Shown in pieces: positions 62,194 to 64,000 of a stretch of 64,000 bases of DNA. The position numbers and the translations under genes were made by a program. Numbering within the stretch: position 1 is the first letter of the stretch; each line of letters begins with the position of its first letter. Source of the DNA: S015-6 sp964384945 (lineage in GTDB: Bacteria; Desulfobacterota; DSWW01); NCBI GenBank assembly GCA_964384945.1, contig CAYLMK010000002.1, positions 310,001 through 374,000 on the forward strand. The letters are read 5' to 3'. Below the pieces are notes generated by a model, which was given only the letters and a program-made list of their open reading frames with translations, ran no database searches and was not told the origin of the DNA.

Positions 62194-63426
62194 ATGGAGA
62201 GAAAAAGACGCCTGCTCGGGATCCCCGCCGTTTTCCTCACGGCCGCGGCGCTGGCTTGGGGATGCGGAACCGACACGACGCCCCCCGAGGCCGGCCCGTC
62301 CGCTCCGCGGCCGGAGCCGCCCTACGACTGGGCGGACCCCGACCTCCCGGCCCGCCTGGAAGAGGCCCTCGGGCTCTGGGCCGCCGATTTCGGGCTTCAC
62401 GGCGCCGCGGCGGCCGTCTGCACGCCGGGATGGCTCGACTGGTCGGGGAGCACCGGCATGGCGGACGAGGGACGAAGGGTGCGCTTCGCAATCGACACCC
62501 CGGCCCGCATCGCCAGTGTTACCAAATCGTTCACCGCAGCCCTCGTCCTGCAGCTCGTGGACGAAGGGCTTCTCACGCTCGACACGCCGCTGGCCTCGTT
62601 CGTGCGGGATTACCCGAACGGAGAGGCCATCACCGTCGAGCACCTGTTGCGGCACCGCAGCGGAATCCCGGAGATCCACACCGTGGACGCCTTCTTCCTG
62701 CTCTCCCTGCTCCTGCAATCGGAGAGGTGGTTCACGCCCGGGGAAATCCTGGAATGGACCTGCCTGCCGATCCCGATTCTCGACATCCACCGCAACGAAC
62801 TCATCCCGAGGGAGCCGGTCACGTCGCCGGGCGGGGACTTCCACTACTCTCAGTCCAACTACATCGCGCTCGGCATCGCGATCGAGGAGGCTACCGGCCG
62901 CGCGCTCTCCGACCTTTACCGGGAACGCATCTTCGAGCCGCTGGGCCTCACCGAGGCCTGCCTGCCCGGGAAGGACGCCCCGTTCGACCCCTGGGGATAC
63001 ACCGACCTCCTGGGACTCCTCGACCGGGAGTTCCCGAGCAAGTACCTCGGCCGGTCGGCGAACTGGCTGAACAGCGCGAGCTGGTCCGCGGCGGGCATCG
63101 TCGCCACGGCCCGCGAACTCACCCTCTTTCTCTCCGCGATGCTCGAAGGGCGGCTCCTCTCCGGCGAGGGGCTCACGAAGGCGACCGACTGGAGGGAGAC
63201 CCGTCCCGACGGGGGCGGCGGCCAGTACGGCCTGGGGTTGTTCCGGAGCCGCCGCGAGGATTTCAGCGCCATCGGCCACACCGGCGCAATGCCCGGCAGC
63301 GGAGCCGTCATGCAGTACATCCCGGAGCTCGATGTCTACATCGGCGCGGTCACGAACACGGACTTGACGGGCCCCGCCGCCTCGGCGCTGCCGGAGCGCA
63401 TCCGGCGGGCACTGCTCAGACGGTAG
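62194..63426 (+). CDS. Beta-lactamase-related serine hydrolase lipoprotein (class C/DD-peptidase fold)
   Basis: 410 aa from ATG 62194 (GTG 62185 would add three residues). Lipobox ALAWGC lies near residue 23. The active-site motifs are SVTKSF (SxxK, Ser nucleophile and Lys), YSQSNY (YxN-like) and HTGAMPG (HTG, the KTG counterpart). Such proteins are esterases, D-aminopeptidases or peptidoglycan-modifying enzymes rather than resistance genes. Exported and lipid-anchored in the periplasm. Convergent with the flippase gene, overlapping it by 11 nt. Confidence 0.88.
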   Translation: MERKRRLLGIPAVFLTAAALAWGCGTDTTPPEAGPSAPRPEPPYDWADPDLPARLEEALGLWAADFGLHGAAAAVCTPGWLDWSGSTGMADEGRRVRFAIDTPARIASVTKSFTAALVLQLVDEGLLTLDTPLASFVRDYPNGEAITVEHLLRHRSGIPEIHTVDAFFLLSLLLQSERWFTPGEILEWTCLPIPILDIHRNELIPREPVTSPGGDFHYSQSNYIALGIAIEEATGRALSDLYRERIFEPLGLTEACLPGKDAPFDPWGYTDLLGLLDREFPSKYLGRSANWLNSASWSAAGIVATARELTLFLSAMLEGRLLSGEGLTKATDWRETRPDGGGGQYGLGLFRSRREDFSAIGHTGAMPGSGAVMQYIPELDVYIGAVTNTDLTGPAASALPERIRRALLRR

Positions 63427-64000
63427 GCTTTCTTCTCAGAAGCGACAGCCGCCGCACCGCCGGGATCACGGCCGACACCTTCTCCAGATCATACTCATCG
63501 ATCACATATCGCACGGCAAGGAGGGCGTAGGCCGCCCCGTACAGCGCAGCCTGCGCCAGCACCCCCCCGACGCCAGCCGGCGGACTCCGGTGGTGAAGCA
63601 CGCCCAGCAGCACCCCCGGCAGGAGCAGCAGCAGGATCTGCGCCGCCACGCGCCGGTTGATCAACCGGCTGAAGGGGATCCTGAAAATGCGGGTCGAGTG
63701 CAGGAGATAGACGCCGCCGCCGAGGGTGTAGGCCATTGCGGAGCCCGCCGCGGCGCCGAGGACCCCGAAGAAGTGCACCATGGCGACGGACAGAGAGGAG
63801 CACAAGACGATCTGTACCACCGAATAGACGGTGTTGATGTAGGGCTTTCCGATGCCGATCATGACGCTCGCCCCGGAAAAGGAAAGCGTGAGCCAGAAGT
63901 AGCCGACCAGGAGGAGCTGGAGCACGCGCGCACTGAGTTCGTAGCCGTCCCCCATCCAGAGCCGGACCACGTCCGCGGCCATGACGCCCATCACCGTGAA
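63416..64000 (-). CDS. Polysaccharide flippase (Wzx/MviN-like, MATE fold), 5' end outside the window
   Basis: At least 194 residues are visible and the frame stays open at the window edge, so the N-terminal two-thirds lie beyond 64000. The visible part has about five TM helices, for example QLLLVGYFWLTLSFSGASVMIGIGKPYINTVYSVVQIVLC and FFGVLGAAAGSAMAYTLGGGVYLLH, which match the C-terminal half of Wzx-type flippases (conserved Gly-Pro-Tyr context in GKPYI). It probably flips lipid-linked glycans and belongs to the surface-glycan functions of the preceding island. Confidence 0.78.
   Translation of the reverse strand, partial: FTVMGVMAADVVRLWMGDGYELSARVLQLLLVGYFWLTLSFSGASVMIGIGKPYINTVYSVVQIVLCSSLSVAMVHFFGVLGAAAGSAMAYTLGGGVYLLHSTRIFRIPFSRLINRRVAAQILLLLLPGVLLGVLHHRSPPAGVGGVLAQAALYGAAYALLAVRYVIDEYDLEKVSAVIPAVRRLSLLRRKPTV

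Noticed and set aside
1..64000. tRNA, rRNA, tmRNA or insertion-sequence genes
   Set aside because: No tRNA T-arm pattern, rRNA stretch, transposase ORF or flanking terminal repeat was recognised by eye; a tRNAscan-SE and ISfinder search would be decisive.

Overview
The window is GC-rich (by eye well above 60%), densely packed bacterial chromosome. Gene content points to an anaerobic Desulfobacterota (deltaproteobacterial) lineage, possibly Syntrophobacterales-like. The pointers are a nickel CO dehydrogenase (CooS), LarB/LarC nickel-cofactor genes, methylmalonyl-CoA epimerase, acyl-CoA enzymes, a perfect sigma-54 promoter, c-di-GMP signalling and dispersed short tandem repeats. This placement is inferred from content only; there is no rRNA and no tRNA was recognised.

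Layout. (1) 9-13810, all on the minus strand: hrcA, grpE, dnaJ, a periplasmic-binding lipoprotein, lon, two CorC/HlyC-type membrane proteins, larB, larC and an HD-GYP response regulator. This is one long co-directional run of heat-shock/proteostasis genes followed by accessory genes. (2) 14116-20184: an unusual SDR, an alpha/beta hydrolase, a PLP lyase of the sphingosine-1-phosphate lyase type, a zinc-ribbon membrane protein, asnS and methylmalonyl-CoA epimerase. (3) 20203-28003: a three-gene RND efflux operon (adaptor plus two permeases, one with an unusual mid-protein insertion), divergent from a Fur-family regulator that precedes cooS (28153-30731). (4) 30882-37100: a small helical protein, a YeiH-type transporter, glycerate kinase, an amidohydrolase, and an enoyl-CoA hydratase/HMG-CoA lyase pair separated by a striking multi-hairpin element. 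(5) 37124-40986: a signalling group with PilZ, a GAF-SpoIIE phosphatase, an RsbW-like kinase, a pilin-like protein and a STAS protein. (6) 41030-44375: gpmI, a small protein under a sigma-54 promoter, and lgt with a stop codon inside its terminator loop. (7) 44449-45378: a Cys-rich secreted protein preceded by a leader that resembles a class I c-di-GMP (GEMM) riboswitch. (8) 45988-60323: an island of large GT-C-type membrane glycosyltransferase-like and TPR proteins with one GT2 enzyme. (9) 60379-64000: a TPR protein, a CPBP protease-like protein, a serine beta-lactamase-like lipoprotein and the end of a polysaccharide flippase.

How parts may work together (inference). The HD-GYP regulator, the PilZ protein and the GEMM-like leader suggest that c-di-GMP controls surface or secreted functions. 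The GT2 plus GT-C proteins look like a polyprenyl-phosphate-sugar glycosylation or surface-polysaccharide module. The hydratase and HMG-CoA lyase would suit the last two steps of leucine catabolism. The Fur-type regulator sits between divergent promoters and could control both the RND pump and CooS.
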